Shown in pieces: positions 44,317 to 53,578 of a DNA stretch of 64,000 nt. The position numbers and the translations under genes are program-made. The notes under the pieces are model-generated. The model was not told where the DNA came from and did not search any database. It saw nothing but the letters and a program-made list of their open reading frames with translations. The DNA is from Azospirillum thermophilum (GTDB lineage Bacteria; Pseudomonadota; Alphaproteobacteria; Azospirillales; Azospirillaceae). Each line of letters starts with the position of its first letter. Within the stretch, counting starts at the first letter, position 1. Location of the stretch: assembly GCF_003130795.1 (NCBI RefSeq), contig NZ_CP029356.1, positions 456,501 to 520,500 of the forward strand. Direction: 5' to 3'.

Positions 44317-46293
44317 ATGACCATCCGGATCCCCGCCCGCATCGCCACCCGTATCGCCGGCCACGTTGCCGCCGTCCTGCTGCTGCTGGCCGCCGCCGCG
44401 CCGGCCGCGGCGCAGCCGGTTCATCACGATCTGGAACTGTCGCTCGACCCCGCCGCCCGGCGGATCGAGGCGACCGACCGCCTGACCCTGCCGCCCGGCC
44501 GTCACGAGCTCCGCCTGCTGCCGGCGCTTGCCGTGGCGGAGGCTGTGCTGGACGGCAGGCCGCTGGCGGTGGAGCGTCGCGGCGACCTCCTCCGGTTGAC
44601 GGTGCCGGCGGGGGCCGGGCCGGTGACGCTGCGTTATGGCGGGACGCTCGACGCGCTCGACCCCTCCGGCGGCACCGGGCGGCCGATGGCAGGGGCCGAG
44701 GGAGCCTATCTGCCGGGCCTTGCCGGCTGGCTGCCCTCGGTGGGAGAGGAACCGCCGACTTGGCGTCTGTCGGTGCGGGTGCCGGCTCCCTTCCTGGCCG
44801 TCGCCACCGGCCGGCTGGTGGAGGAGGAGACCGGTCCCGGCGGCTACCATGCCGTCTTCGCCGAGGACCGGACGGTCGAGGAGCCCTCGCTCTTCGCCGG
44901 GGTCTGGACCGTGACCGAGCGGCGGGAGGGGGCGCTGCGCCTGCGCGCCTACCTGCACCCGGAGCAGGCTCCCCTTGCCGAGCCCTACCTGGAGCTCACC
45001 GCGCGGGCGGTCGACCGCTACGCCGCGCGGATCGGCGACTATCCCTTCGACGGCTTCTCCATCGTGTCGGGCGCGTTGCCCGTCGGGCTCGGCTTTCCCG
45101 GCCTGACCTACATCGGGCGGCAGGTGCTGCCGCTGCCCTTCATCCGCGACCAGTCGCTCACCCACGAGATCCTGCACAACTGGTGGGGCAACGGCGTGCG
45201 GGTCGGCGAGGGCGGCAACTGGTCGGAGGGGCTGACCACCTACATGGCCGACTATGCAGCGGCCGAGGACCGCGGGCCGGACGCCGCGCGGGCCATGCGG
45301 CTCGACTGGCTGCGCGACTATGCGGCGCTGCCCGCCGGGCGCGACCGGCCGCTGACGGAGTTCCGCGGCAAGACGCACGACGCCTCGCAGGTCGTCGGCT
45401 ACGGCAAGGCGGCGATGGTCTTCCATATGATCCGGAACGACATCGGCGAGGCAGCCTTCACCGAGGGGCTGCGCCGCTTCTGGGCGGACCGGCGTTTCCG
45501 CGACGCCGGCTGGACCGACCTGCGCCGGGCCTTCGAGCAGGCCTCCGGCCGCGACCTGTCGGCGGTCTTCGCCGCCTGGCTCGACCGGCCGGGCGCGCCG
45601 TCCCTGCAGCTTGCCGCAGCGAAGGCGGAGGGGACCGCCTTGCACCTGACCCTGCGGCAGGAGGGGACACCCTATCCTCTCGGCGTGCCGGTGACGGTCA
45701 CCAGTTCGGCGGGGGAGGAGCGGCACGTCGTCCGCCTCGACGGGCGCGAGGCCAACGTCACGCTGACGGTGCAGGCGCCGCCCACGGCGGTTGCGGTCGA
45801 TCCCGCCTTCGACCTGTTCCGCCGGCTGGCCCCCGGCGAGGCGCCGCCGATCCTGCGGGACGTGACGCTCGACCAGGGCAGCGCGCTGGTCATCGCCGCC
45901 GACGGCGAGGCGGGTGAGGCCGCCCGCGCGCTGGCCGCCCGCCTGCTGGAGGGGCGGACCACGACGGTCGCGGCGGAAAAGGCCGATCCGGGCAAGCCGC
46001 TGCTGCTGGTCGGCACCGAGGACGCGGTCGGGCGGGCGTTGCAGATGCTGAAGCTGCCCGCGCCGCCGGACGCCGTCGCCGGGCGTGGCAGCGCACGGGT
46101 CTGGACGGTCCGGCAGGCGTCCGGACGGGCGGCTCTGGTGGTGGCGGGGCGGGACGCCGCGGCGCTGCAGGCGCTGCTGCGTCCGCTGCCCCATTACGGC
46201 CGGCAGAGCTGGCTGGTCTTCGACGGCGCCAAGGCCGCCGACCGCGGGGTATGGCCTGCGGGGGAAAGCCCGCTGCGGGCGGTCCTGAACTGA
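44317..46293 (+). CDS. M1-family metallopeptidase, exported
   Basis: 658 residues with a signal peptide (about 1-27, ending AAAAPAAAQP). The zinc site HEILHNWWGN at about 283-292 is the M1 HExxHNWW signature, with the third ligand Glu in NWSEGLTTYMADY near 306. The substrate-facing GxMEN-like strand appears as GGLGFPGLTYIGRQ-type sequence in altered form (VGLGFPGLTYIGRQ). The C-terminal 200 residues are beta-rich. It is shorter than classical aminopeptidase N (about 870), lacking the large helical domain. It is predicted to trim peptides in the periplasm. Confidence 0.88.
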   Translation: MTIRIPARIATRIAGHVAAVLLLLAAAAPAAAQPVHHDLELSLDPAARRIEATDRLTLPPGRHELRLLPALAVAEAVLDGRPLAVERRGDLLRLTVPAGAGPVTLRYGGTLDALDPSGGTGRPMAGAEGAYLPGLAGWLPSVGEEPPTWRLSVRVPAPFLAVATGRLVEEETGPGGYHAVFAEDRTVEEPSLFAGVWTVTERREGALRLRAYLHPEQAPLAEPYLELTARAVDRYAARIGDYPFDGFSIVSGALPVGLGFPGLTYIGRQVLPLPFIRDQSLTHEILHNWWGNGVRVGEGGNWSEGLTTYMADYAAAEDRGPDAARAMRLDWLRDYAALPAGRDRPLTEFRGKTHDASQVVGYGKAAMVFHMIRNDIGEAAFTEGLRRFWADRRFRDAGWTDLRRAFEQASGRDLSAVFAAWLDRPGAPSLQLAAAKAEGTALHLTLRQEGTPYPLGVPVTVTSSAGEERHVVRLDGREANVTLTVQAPPTAVAVDPAFDLFRRLAPGEAPPILRDVTLDQGSALVIAADGEAGEAARALAARLLEGRTTTVAAEKADPGKPLLLVGTEDAVGRALQMLKLPAPPDAVAGRGSARVWTVRQASGRAALVVAGRDAAALQALLRPLPHYGRQSWLVFDGAKAADRGVWPAGESPLRAVLN

Positions 46294-46330
46294 CCGCCTG
46301 CCGGCAGGCTGTTCGGGCTCCCCGGGCCGA

Positions 46331-46612
46331 TCAGTTCTTCACGACGTACTTCTGCGACCAGGTCAGGCCACCGTTGGTGGTGGACTGATCGAAAAGCTGC
46401 GAGGAGCCGTTGATGTCCAGGCTGCCCTTGTAGTGCCCGCGGCCCTCGGTGTTCACCCCGACGATGAGGATCTGGTTGTCGCCGGACGACAGGTACGGGG
46501 TGAGGTCGTGAGTGCCGCTGTCGTTGCCGCTGATCGAAGCGACCTGGACACTGTTGACGAAGGCGACGACTTGGTCGTCCGCGATTTCAACCTTCAACGT
46601 GACGGTGGTCAT
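46331..46612 (-). CDS. Small beta-sandwich protein, galactose-binding-domain-like
   Basis: 93 residues, no signal peptide. The sequence is strand-rich with many Asn/Ser/Gly: VTLKVEIADDQVVAFVN at the start and a motif HDLTPYLSSGDNQILIVGVN near 40-59. The pattern 'DLTPYL-x-GxNxIxVxVx' is the same as in the jelly-roll sugar-binding domains of GH2 enzymes, so a carbohydrate-binding role is possible (inference). A stand-alone copy of this size is unusual. GGGGG precedes the ATG at 46612. Codon use is less GC-biased than the neighbours and the upstream region is AT-rich. Confidence 0.6.
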   Translation of the reverse strand: MTTVTLKVEIADDQVVAFVNSVQVASISGNDSGTHDLTPYLSSGDNQILIVGVNTEGRGHYKGSLDINGSSQLFDQSTTNGGLTWSQKYVVKN

Positions 46613-46821
46613 TGGTTTCCCCCTTGTCGTTTATGGGTGTCGTCCATGGGTGTCGGTATGGGCGACGGGGGAGAGGGTATGACAATTTCAAAGGGTATCA
46701 AAAAGCAAAAACTCAACAAAATGAGTCATGAAGTTTGCCGAACGGGAATAAAGGTTGAATAACTGTATTATTCATCCACTCCTATGCGTGTATTCGCCTT
46801 CCCGAGTGCCGGCGGCCCGCG

Positions 46822-46851
46822 GGGGATCGCCGGCATCCGCCGACGATCCCC
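46822..46851 (-). terminator. Hairpin downstream of the bd-oxidase genes
   Basis: GGGGATCG (46822-46829) pairs with CGATCCCC (46844-46851). It lies about 30 bases after the cydB stop on the minus strand. No T tract follows, so it may be a processing or weak termination site. Confidence 0.45.
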
Positions 46852-46881
46852 TTTCCGGTGCGGGCCGAGTCCCTTGGCGGC

Positions 46882-47907
46882 TCAGGAGTAGGTCAGCTCC
46901 GTCGCCTTGCCGCGGAACACGCGGTAGACCAGCAGCGAGTTGCCGATCACCATCGGCAGCACGACCAGCGCCCCGACGAAGATGATCATCAGCGACTCCG
47001 GCGCGCTCGCCGCCTGCCAGACCGTCATCCGCTCCGGCACGACGAACGGGTAGAAGGAATAGGCGAGCCCGTGGAAGCCCAGCGCGAAGATGGCAGCCAC
47101 GACGGCGAAGGGCAGCCAGTTCAGCCCGTCCCCCGCCAGCGGCATCCGGCGCAGCAGAAGCCACAGCCCGGCGAACAGCAGCACCGCCACCGCCGGGATG
47201 GGGGCGAGCAGGAACAGCTCCGGCAGGGCGAACCATTTGGCGAGGATGCGCCCGCTGACCAGCGGCGTGACGGCCGACACGGCGACCATGCCGAGCGCCG
47301 CGAGCCACAGCGTCCGCCGCGCCCAATCGATCGCCCGGCGCTGCAGCGGCCCCTCCGTCTTCAGGATCAGCCATGTGGCGCCGATCAGGGCGTAGGCGGC
47401 GGTCAGGCAGACGGCGACCAGCGCGCCGAACAGCGCGGTCCCCAGACCCGGGGCGAAGCCCAGGATATAGGCGCCGAGCATGTAGCCCTGGCTCAGCGCG
47501 GCGGTCAGGGAGCCGCCGACGAAGGCGCGGTTCCACCAGGGCTTGGCGGCCGGGCCGGCCTTGGCGCGGAATTCGAAGGCGACCCCGCGCAGGATCAGCG
47601 CGATCAGCATCACCGCCACCGGCAGGTAGAGGGCGCCGAGGATGACCCCGTTGGCGGCGGGAAAGGCCACCAGCAGAAGCCCGACCGCCAGCACCAGCCA
47701 GGTCTCGTTGGCGTCCCAGAAGGGGCCGATGGAGGCGACCATGCGGTCGCGCTCGGCCTCGCTGGCCCCGGCCATCAGGATCCCGACGCCGAGGTCGTAG
47801 CCGTCCAGCACGACATAGGCGAGGATGGCGATGCCCATCAGCACCGCGAAGGCGACCGGCAGCCAGTGGCCGGCCCCCGCGGCGGTCTCGATCATCAGCG
47901 TGTTCAT
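46882..47907 (-). CDS. cydB: Cytochrome bd-type quinol oxidase subunit II
   Basis: 341 residues with about nine membrane helices; subunit II of the terminal oxidase. The start LPVAFAVLMGIAILAYVVLDGYDLGVGIL carries the conserved DGYDLGVG motif (about 35-42), followed by FWDANETWLVLA and RGVAFEFR, all typical of CydB/CioB. It begins 9 bases after the subunit I gene. The family is the cyanide-insensitive type by the partner's short Q loop. No cydX, cydD or cydC gene is visible. Confidence 0.94.
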   Translation of the reverse strand: MNTLMIETAAGAGHWLPVAFAVLMGIAILAYVVLDGYDLGVGILMAGASEAERDRMVASIGPFWDANETWLVLAVGLLLVAFPAANGVILGALYLPVAVMLIALILRGVAFEFRAKAGPAAKPWWNRAFVGGSLTAALSQGYMLGAYILGFAPGLGTALFGALVAVCLTAAYALIGATWLILKTEGPLQRRAIDWARRTLWLAALGMVAVSAVTPLVSGRILAKWFALPELFLLAPIPAVAVLLFAGLWLLLRRMPLAGDGLNWLPFAVVAAIFALGFHGLAYSFYPFVVPERMTVWQAASAPESLMIIFVGALVVLPMVIGNSLLVYRVFRGKATELTYS

Positions 47908-47916
47908 GACGTCACC

Positions 47917-49269
47917 TCAGGTGCGGAGCGCGGCAGCGGGGGGAACCGGCAGGGCGGCGGCGGGACGGCCCGCGTCGGCCCCCTTGCGGGCAAGGCGGAA
48001 CAGCACGCCGACATAGGCGGCGAGCAGCCCGGCATAGAGCAGCAGGTAGAGCCCCAGCGTCAGCCCGATGGAGGGGGCCGGCACCGCCGAGGCGGCCTGC
48101 GCGGTGGTCAGCACGCCGGTGACCAGCCAGGGCTGGCGCCCGATCTCGGTCACGTACCAGCCGGCCAGCGTGGCGACCCAGCCGGAGAACACCATGGCGG
48201 CCAGCGCGCGCGCCACCCAGGGCGACAGGCCGCCCGGCCGGCGCCAGAGCTGCCAGGCGGCCGTCCAGGACACCGCCAGCATCAAAAGCCCGACCCCGAC
48301 CATCACGCGGAAGGCGAAGAAGACCGGCGCCACCGGCGGATGCCTGCCCTCGAACCGGTCGAGGCCGGGGACCACGCCGTCCGCGTCGTGACGCAGGATC
48401 AGGCTGGCGCCGTCGGGCACCGCGATCTCGAACCGGTTGTCGCGCGCCTGCTCGTCGGGCAGGGCGAACAGGACCAGCGGGACGTTCGGTCCGGTCCGCC
48501 AGTTGGCCTCCATCGCCGCGATCTTGGCCGGCTGATGCTCCAGCGTGTTCAGGCCGTGCAGGTCGCCGGCCAGGATCTGCACCGGGATCAGCAGGGCCGC
48601 CATCGTCACGCCGGTGCGCAGTGCTGCGGACACGTCGGCGCCGCGGTCGCCGCGCAGCCAGCGGTAGGCCGACAGGCCGGCGACCAGGAAGGCCACCGTC
48701 AGGCCGGAAGCCAGCAGCATGTGGGTCAGCCGGTAGGGCATCGACGGGTTGAAGATGATCGCCCACCAGTCGGTGGCATGGGCGACGCCGTCGCGCATCT
48801 CGAACCCCGCCGGGGTCTGCATCCAGGAATTCAGCGCGATGATCCAGAAGGCCGACACCGAGGTGCCGACCGTCACCACCAGCGTCGCCAGCGTGTGCAG
48901 CCAGTTCGGCACGCGGCGGAAGCCGAACAGCATGATGCCGAGGAAGATCGCCTCGAAGAAGAAGGCGGTCAGGATCTCATAGGCCAGCAGCGGGCCGGCG
49001 ATGTTGCCCACCGTCTGCATGAAGCCCGGCCAGTTGGTGCCGAACTGGAAGGACATGGTGATGCCGGACACCACGCCCAGCGCGAAGGACAGGGCGAAGA
49101 CCTTCACCCAGAACCGGTAGGCATCCATCCACTTCGCGTTCCCGCCGGCATTGAAGCGCAGCTTGAAGAACAGCAGCACCCAGCCCAGCGCGATGGTGAT
49201 CGTCGGGAACAGGATGTGGAAGGAGATGTTCGCCGCGAACTGGAGCCGCGCGAGCACTAAAGCGTCCAT
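47917..49269 (-). CDS. cydA: Cytochrome bd-type (CIO) quinol oxidase subunit I
   Basis: 450 residues, shorter than E. coli CydA (522) because the Q loop is short, as in cyanide-insensitive oxidases (CioA). Conserved features are the N-terminal ARLQFAANISFHILFPTIT with a heme-ligand His, FALGVVSGITMSFQFGTNW, and GWYVTEIGRQPW near 375-386, matching the G-W-x3-E-x-GRQPW motif. It reduces oxygen to water with quinol at the inner membrane, and is suited to microaerobic or respiratory-inhibitor conditions. GGAGAGACGAG precedes the ATG. It follows the regulator gene by 17 bases. Confidence 0.94.
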   Translation of the reverse strand: MDALVLARLQFAANISFHILFPTITIALGWVLLFFKLRFNAGGNAKWMDAYRFWVKVFALSFALGVVSGITMSFQFGTNWPGFMQTVGNIAGPLLAYEILTAFFFEAIFLGIMLFGFRRVPNWLHTLATLVVTVGTSVSAFWIIALNSWMQTPAGFEMRDGVAHATDWWAIIFNPSMPYRLTHMLLASGLTVAFLVAGLSAYRWLRGDRGADVSAALRTGVTMAALLIPVQILAGDLHGLNTLEHQPAKIAAMEANWRTGPNVPLVLFALPDEQARDNRFEIAVPDGASLILRHDADGVVPGLDRFEGRHPPVAPVFFAFRVMVGVGLLMLAVSWTAAWQLWRRPGGLSPWVARALAAMVFSGWVATLAGWYVTEIGRQPWLVTGVLTTAQAASAVPAPSIGLTLGLYLLLYAGLLAAYVGVLFRLARKGADAGRPAAALPVPPAAALRT

Positions 49270-49286
49270 CTCGTCTCTCCGTTTCG

Positions 49287-49874
49287 TTATTCATTGTCGT
49301 GCTCCGCCTTGCCGGACTTCTTCTTGCCGCCGGGCAGGGAGAGGAGCCGGTCCTTCATCTCGAGGACCTTCTGCACCCGTGAACCGAGGGTGAGGAGCTG
49401 GACGAGCCGGTCGGTCTCCAGCCGCTGCACGTCGGCATGCCAGCGTGTCAGCAGCTCGATCAGCTCATGCATCTCGCGCATGCGCTCCTGCGCGTGGCGC
49501 TCCTCCTCGCTGGCCGGCGACTGCATCAGCAGCTCGCGCAGCATGGAAAGGGTGGGATCGACCTCGCGCTTCTTGCGCTCCTCCACCAGGGTCCGGACGA
49601 TCGTCCACAGATCGTCGGGGGTGGAGAAATACTCCCGCCGGTCGCCGGGCCTGTGCTGCAGCCGCACCAGATTCCAGGACTGCAGCTCCTTCAGCCCCAT
49701 GGAGACGTTGGAGCGGGAGAAGCCCAGCCGGTCGCAGATGTCGTCGGCGTTCAGCGCCTCGCTGCTCAGGAACAGCAGGGCATAGATCTGGCCGACGGTG
49801 CGGTTGATGCCCCAGCGGCTGCCCATCTCGCCGAAATGCAGAACGAAGGCCTGGACGAGCGGAGGGAGGTTCAT
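49287..49874 (-). CDS. GbsR/MarR-family transcriptional regulator
   Basis: 195 residues. A winged helix-turn-helix lies at about 35-100: NADDICDRLGFSRSNVSMGL, then LQSWNLVRLQHRPGDRREYF as the wing. The start FGEMGSRWGINRTVGQIYALL is characteristic of the GbsR subgroup. The C-terminal half is helical, ending in a Lys-rich tail. First gene of the oxidase operon, so it probably controls cydAB and itself; a matching inverted repeat sits in the promoter just upstream. Confidence 0.9.
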   Translation of the reverse strand: MNLPPLVQAFVLHFGEMGSRWGINRTVGQIYALLFLSSEALNADDICDRLGFSRSNVSMGLKELQSWNLVRLQHRPGDRREYFSTPDDLWTIVRTLVEERKKREVDPTLSMLRELLMQSPASEEERHAQERMREMHELIELLTRWHADVQRLETDRLVQLLTLGSRVQKVLEMKDRLLSLPGGKKKSGKAEHDNE

Positions 49875-49886
49875 GGCTTCCTCAGT

Positions 49887-49904
49887 TTTCAGGAATTACT
49901 GAAA
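49887..49904. promoter_or_regulatory. Inverted repeat, likely operator of the GbsR/MarR regulator
   Basis: TTTCAG (49887-49892) and CTGAAA (49899-49904), separated by 6 bases, form an 18-bp symmetric site 13 bases before the regulator ATG. It overlaps the -10 box of the predicted promoter, where a bound dimer would block transcription. Confidence 0.6.
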
Positions 49905-49930
49905 TATCGAAACGTTCTAGAGTTTGTAAA
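49902..49930 (-). promoter_or_regulatory. Promoter of the regulator-cydAB operon
   Basis: Minus strand TTTACA (49925-49930) and ATATTT (49902-49907) with 17 bases between. The -10 half touches the inverted repeat at 49887-49904. Confidence 0.6.
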
Positions 49931-50053
49931 GCCCTTGCGCGGCGCTCAAGCTTGCAGCCGGCGCATGGCTCGGCGCAAGGAACGCAAAGCCTTGTTCGGG
50001 ATGTGGGTATCAGGGGTGGCCGGCATGACGTTCTGCCGGCCCGTCCGGCGGCC

Positions 50054-51133
50054 TCAGTTCACCGCCTTCGGCGCCCGTGCCCGCAGGGCGTTCGGCGACA
50101 GGCCGTACCAGCGCCGGAAGGCGCGGCTGAAGGCGCTGACCTCGGAGTAGCCCAGCAGGAAGGCGATGTCGGCCACCGGCACGTGGCGCTGGCGGACATA
50201 GATGGTGGCGAGGTCGCGGCGCACCTGCTCGACGAGGTCGGAGAAGGCCAGCCCCTCGTCCGCCAGCCGGCGCTGCAGCGTCCAGCGGGCGATGCCCAGG
50301 CTGTCGGCCACCTGCTCGACATAGGGGCAGCCTTCGGGCAGCCGGGCGCGGATCTCCGTCTTCACGCGGTCGAGCAGGCCGGGCGGGCCGGTGTCGCGGG
50401 CGATACGGATCAATCGGTCGCTCAGCTCCGTCAGCCGGCCGAGGTCGCCGCCGGGCATCCGGCGGTCGAGGTCGCGGTTGCGCATGATCAGTGCGTTGGT
50501 GCGCTGGCCGAAATGGGCGGGCGCGTCGAACACCGCCTCGTGCTGACGCCATCCTTCCGGGCGGGCATGCTCGAACTGCACCTCCTCCGGCATCCAGCCG
50601 GGGCCGAGGCAGGCGCGCACGACGTTGGCGAACATGCCCATGGTCAGTTCGGCATCCTGCCGCCGCTCCACCACCCGGCCGTCGAGGATGCGGTATTCCA
50701 GCCGCAGCAGATCGCCGTCCCGGCAAAAGCGCGTCTCGGTCGCCTGCTGGTGGAAGGGGAAGAGCCGGGCGAGATTGTCCAGCGCCGCCCCCAGCGTCGG
50801 CGAGGCGAGGGCGATGGAGCCGATCAGCCCCAGCATCTCCGGCTGGAACTGGCGGCCGTAGAGCAGGCCGAAGTTGTCGTTGCCGGTATCCTCGGCCGCC
50901 GCCTCCATCATCGCGACGTAGGAGCCGAGGTCGAGCGGCAGGGTCGGCTGGTCGAGCGAGCGCTCGTCCACCCCGGCCCGGCGCAGCACCCGGTCCGCGC
51001 GGCCGCCCTGCCGTTCGATGAAGCTCGTCACGCCGCAGGCCGCGGCCGCCAGGATGTGGCGCTGCACAATCGGGGGGCAGCGGCCGGGCTCGGAAACAGG
51101 GAATCGCCCAAGGGATAGGCTGTGCGACGTCAT
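50054..51133 (-). CDS. AraC-family transcriptional regulator
   Basis: 359 residues. The N-terminal two-thirds (about 40-240) is the ligand-binding domain of the OruR/ArgR-like AraC group (DNFGLLYGRQFQPEMLGLIG). The C-terminal DNA-binding domain has two helix-turn-helices: VEQVADSLGIARWTLQRRL and VADIAFLLGYSEVSAFSRAF followed by RRWYGLSPNALR. Its gene is the last of the leftward group behind eutB, eutC and the permease, so it is a candidate activator of ethanolamine catabolism (inference). ATG at 51133. Confidence 0.9.
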   Translation of the reverse strand: MTSHSLSLGRFPVSEPGRCPPIVQRHILAAAACGVTSFIERQGGRADRVLRRAGVDERSLDQPTLPLDLGSYVAMMEAAAEDTGNDNFGLLYGRQFQPEMLGLIGSIALASPTLGAALDNLARLFPFHQQATETRFCRDGDLLRLEYRILDGRVVERRQDAELTMGMFANVVRACLGPGWMPEEVQFEHARPEGWRQHEAVFDAPAHFGQRTNALIMRNRDLDRRMPGGDLGRLTELSDRLIRIARDTGPPGLLDRVKTEIRARLPEGCPYVEQVADSLGIARWTLQRRLADEGLAFSDLVEQVRRDLATIYVRQRHVPVADIAFLLGYSEVSAFSRAFRRWYGLSPNALRARAPKAVN

Positions 51134-51306
51134 GACACCGCCCTTTTCCAGACACACGGCGGGATTCAGCAAACCCTGTGCCGGGCGAGGATGCGCCGCA
51201 AGCTTGTACTGTTCAATTGACAAATAGTTTGATAGGGCCGTCATCACGAGGGAGGGCGGCCCCATCGGGCAGGCTCAGGTTCCGGAAGCGGCGCCGGACC
51301 CGCCGC

Positions 51307-52728
51307 TCAGTCGGTCAGGGTGCGCGCCTCGACCTGGGCGAGATCGGCGGCGCTCAGGTTCAGCAGCGGGTCGAGCGTGCCGGTGGTGCGCAGGCCGGCG
51401 GTCAGGCGGTAGATCACCCAGGCCGCCGCCAGCAGCCCGACGAACAGCCCGAAGACCAGCGGGTTGAAGTAGATCATCGTGCCGAGCGCCAGCACCGCCA
51501 GCACCAGCGAGATGGCCGGGAAGACGGGGTAGAAGGGCGCCCGGAAGGGCCGCTCCAGCCCCGGCTCGACGGTGCGCAGGCGGAACAGGCTCGCCATGCT
51601 CATGATGTACATGACGATGGCGCCGAACACCGACATGGTGACGATGTTGGCGGTCAGCGGCTGGCCGCCGATGGTCACCAACTCGTCGGAGTAGATGGCG
51701 GCGATGCCCACCACGCCGCCGGCCAGCGTCGCCCAGTGCGGGGTCCGGCGGGTCGGGTGCAGCGTGGCGAAAACCGGCGGCAGGTAGCCGGCACGGGCCA
51801 GCGCGAAGATCTGCCGCGAGTAGCCCATGATGATGCCGTGGAAGGAGGCGATCAGCCCGAACAGGCCGATCCACACCAGCATGTGCAGCCAGCCGCTCGA
51901 CTCGCCGACCACCGCCTTCATCGCCTGCGGCAGCGGGTCGTTGATGTTGGAGAGCTGCGTCCAGTCGCCGACGCCGCCGGCGAAGATCATGGTGCCGAAG
52001 GCCAGCGCCACCAGCGTCAGGATGCCGCCGATATAGGCGCGCGGCACGGTGCGGCGCGGGTCCTTGGTCTCCTCCGCCGCCATGGCCGCCCCTTCGATGG
52101 CGAGGAAGAACCAGATGGCGAAGGGGATCGCCGCGAAGATGCCGCCGAAGCCCTCCAGCGTCAGCGTGTCGGACCCGGCCCAGCCCTTGGCCGTGAAGTT
52201 CGCCCACGAGAAGCCCGGCGCCACCACGCCCATGAAGACCAGCAGCTCGAAGATCGCCAGCACCGTGACGAACAGCTCGAAGCTGGCGGCGATCGACACG
52301 CCCGCGATGTTCAGCCCCATGAACACCACATAGGCGCCGACCGCCACCAGCTTCGGGTCGAGCGCCGGGAACTGGACGTTCAGGTAGGCGCCGATCGCCA
52401 GCGCGATGGCCGGCGGGGCGAAGACGAACTCGATCAGCGTGGCGAAGCCGGCGAGGAAGCCGCCGTTCGGCCCGAAGGCGCGGAAGCTGTAGGCGAAGGG
52501 TCCGCCGGCATGCGGGATCGCCGTCGTCAGCTCGGTGAAGCTGAAGATGAAGGTGGTGTACATCAGGGCGATGAGGATCGTCGTGACGAGGAACCCCAGC
52601 GTCCCCGCCGCCGCCCAGCCATAGCTCCAGCCGAAATATTCGCCGGAGATGACGAGGCCGACCGCGATGCCCCAGAGCTGGAGACCGCTCAGGCTTTTGC
52701 TCAGTTCGGGTTTGCTGCTCCCGGACAT
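51307..52728 (-). CDS. APC-family amino acid/ethanolamine permease
   Basis: 473 residues with 12 membrane helices. The start LSGLQLWGIAVGLVISGEYF is typical of APC transporters, and AGGPFAYSFRAFGPNGGFLAGF (about 76-97, in parts) fits the ethanolamine permease (Eat/EutP-like) group. The position directly after eutC, 79 bases downstream, supports ethanolamine as the substrate. Import is probably proton-coupled. Conserved FLAIEGAAMAAEETKDPRR lies near 215-233. Confidence 0.88.
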   Translation of the reverse strand: MSGSSKPELSKSLSGLQLWGIAVGLVISGEYFGWSYGWAAAGTLGFLVTTILIALMYTTFIFSFTELTTAIPHAGGPFAYSFRAFGPNGGFLAGFATLIEFVFAPPAIALAIGAYLNVQFPALDPKLVAVGAYVVFMGLNIAGVSIAASFELFVTVLAIFELLVFMGVVAPGFSWANFTAKGWAGSDTLTLEGFGGIFAAIPFAIWFFLAIEGAAMAAEETKDPRRTVPRAYIGGILTLVALAFGTMIFAGGVGDWTQLSNINDPLPQAMKAVVGESSGWLHMLVWIGLFGLIASFHGIIMGYSRQIFALARAGYLPPVFATLHPTRRTPHWATLAGGVVGIAAIYSDELVTIGGQPLTANIVTMSVFGAIVMYIMSMASLFRLRTVEPGLERPFRAPFYPVFPAISLVLAVLALGTMIYFNPLVFGLFVGLLAAAWVIYRLTAGLRTTGTLDPLLNLSAADLAQVEARTLTD

Positions 52729-52807
52729 GGTTTGCCCTCCTGTTCAAGGTTGTGCAGGTGCAATCGGGCGCGGTTCTTCCGTCCGCGCTTCTTGTCGGTA
52801 AGGGGGG

Positions 52808-53578
52808 TCAGCGGCCGTCGAGGACGGGCGGGAGGCCCGCATCCGGCCGCGGCAGGGCGGGGGCGTCCTCCTTCAGGGCCACCCCGGTCAGCTTCAGCCG
52901 CGCCGCCTCGGTGGCGAGCCAGCAGAGCTTGTCCGCCGCCGCCCCGATCGGCAGGCCGTCGGCATGGATGTTGGAGATGCAGTTGCGTTCGGAATCGAGC
53001 CGCCCCGGCTTCGGATCCCAGGTGAGATAGACGCCGAGGGAATCGGCGACCGACAGGCCGGGCCGTTCCCCCACCAGCATGGCGACCAGCCGTGCCCCCA
53101 GCCGCTCCGCCACCTCGTCGCCCAGCGCCACGCGGCCCTGCCCGGCGAGCACCACCGGGGCGATCTCCCAGCCCCGCAGCCGCTCCGCGCAGGCCCGGAC
53201 GAGCGGTGCGGCATGGGCCTGGACCGCGGCGGCCGACAGCCCGTCCGCCACCACGAAGACGATGTCCCAGCGCCCCGCCGCGAGCGCCGCGCGGCTCGCC
53301 TCGTCCAGCCGGCGGCCGAGGTCCGGGCGGCGCAGATAGACCGCGCGGTCGGCGGCGGCGCTGTGGACGCGCAGGCTGGGCAGGGGGGCAAGGTCGGCGG
53401 CCAGCCGGTCGAAATCCACCGCGCCGTGCACGGCGTCCCTGGCGCGGGCATGGGCGAGCTGGAAGTCGAGCAGCGCCGCCGTCGGCAGCCCGTCGCCGCT
53501 GCGCCCCAGCCCGATGCGGGCGCGGGTGGCGGTGCGGAAGCGCGCCCAGGGGTCGGGGGGAAGGCCGCGGTCGGTCAT
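52808..53578 (-). CDS. eutC: Ethanolamine ammonia-lyase small subunit
   Basis: 256 residues, the light chain of the adenosylcobalamin-dependent lyase that splits ethanolamine into acetaldehyde and ammonia. It contains the typical WDIVFVVADGLSAAAVQAHA (about 111-130), MLVGERPGLSVADSLGVYLTW (in two parts, about 168-188) and ERNCISNIHADGLP (about 196-209). The start ATG overlaps the eutB stop (ATGA, 53575-53578), so both subunits are made in step. A longer frame to 53677 lies inside eutB. Confidence 0.95.
   Translation of the reverse strand: MTDRGLPPDPWARFRTATRARIGLGRSGDGLPTAALLDFQLAHARARDAVHGAVDFDRLAADLAPLPSLRVHSAAADRAVYLRRPDLGRRLDEASRAALAAGRWDIVFVVADGLSAAAVQAHAAPLVRACAERLRGWEIAPVVLAGQGRVALGDEVAERLGARLVAMLVGERPGLSVADSLGVYLTWDPKPGRLDSERNCISNIHADGLPIGAAADKLCWLATEAARLKLTGVALKEDAPALPRPDAGLPPVLDGR

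Noticed and set aside
42754..46194. Minus-strand open frame of about 1146 codons across the chemoreceptor and peptidase genes
   Set aside because: It spans two well-defined plus-strand genes and their gap; composition is typical of an antisense frame in high-GC DNA.
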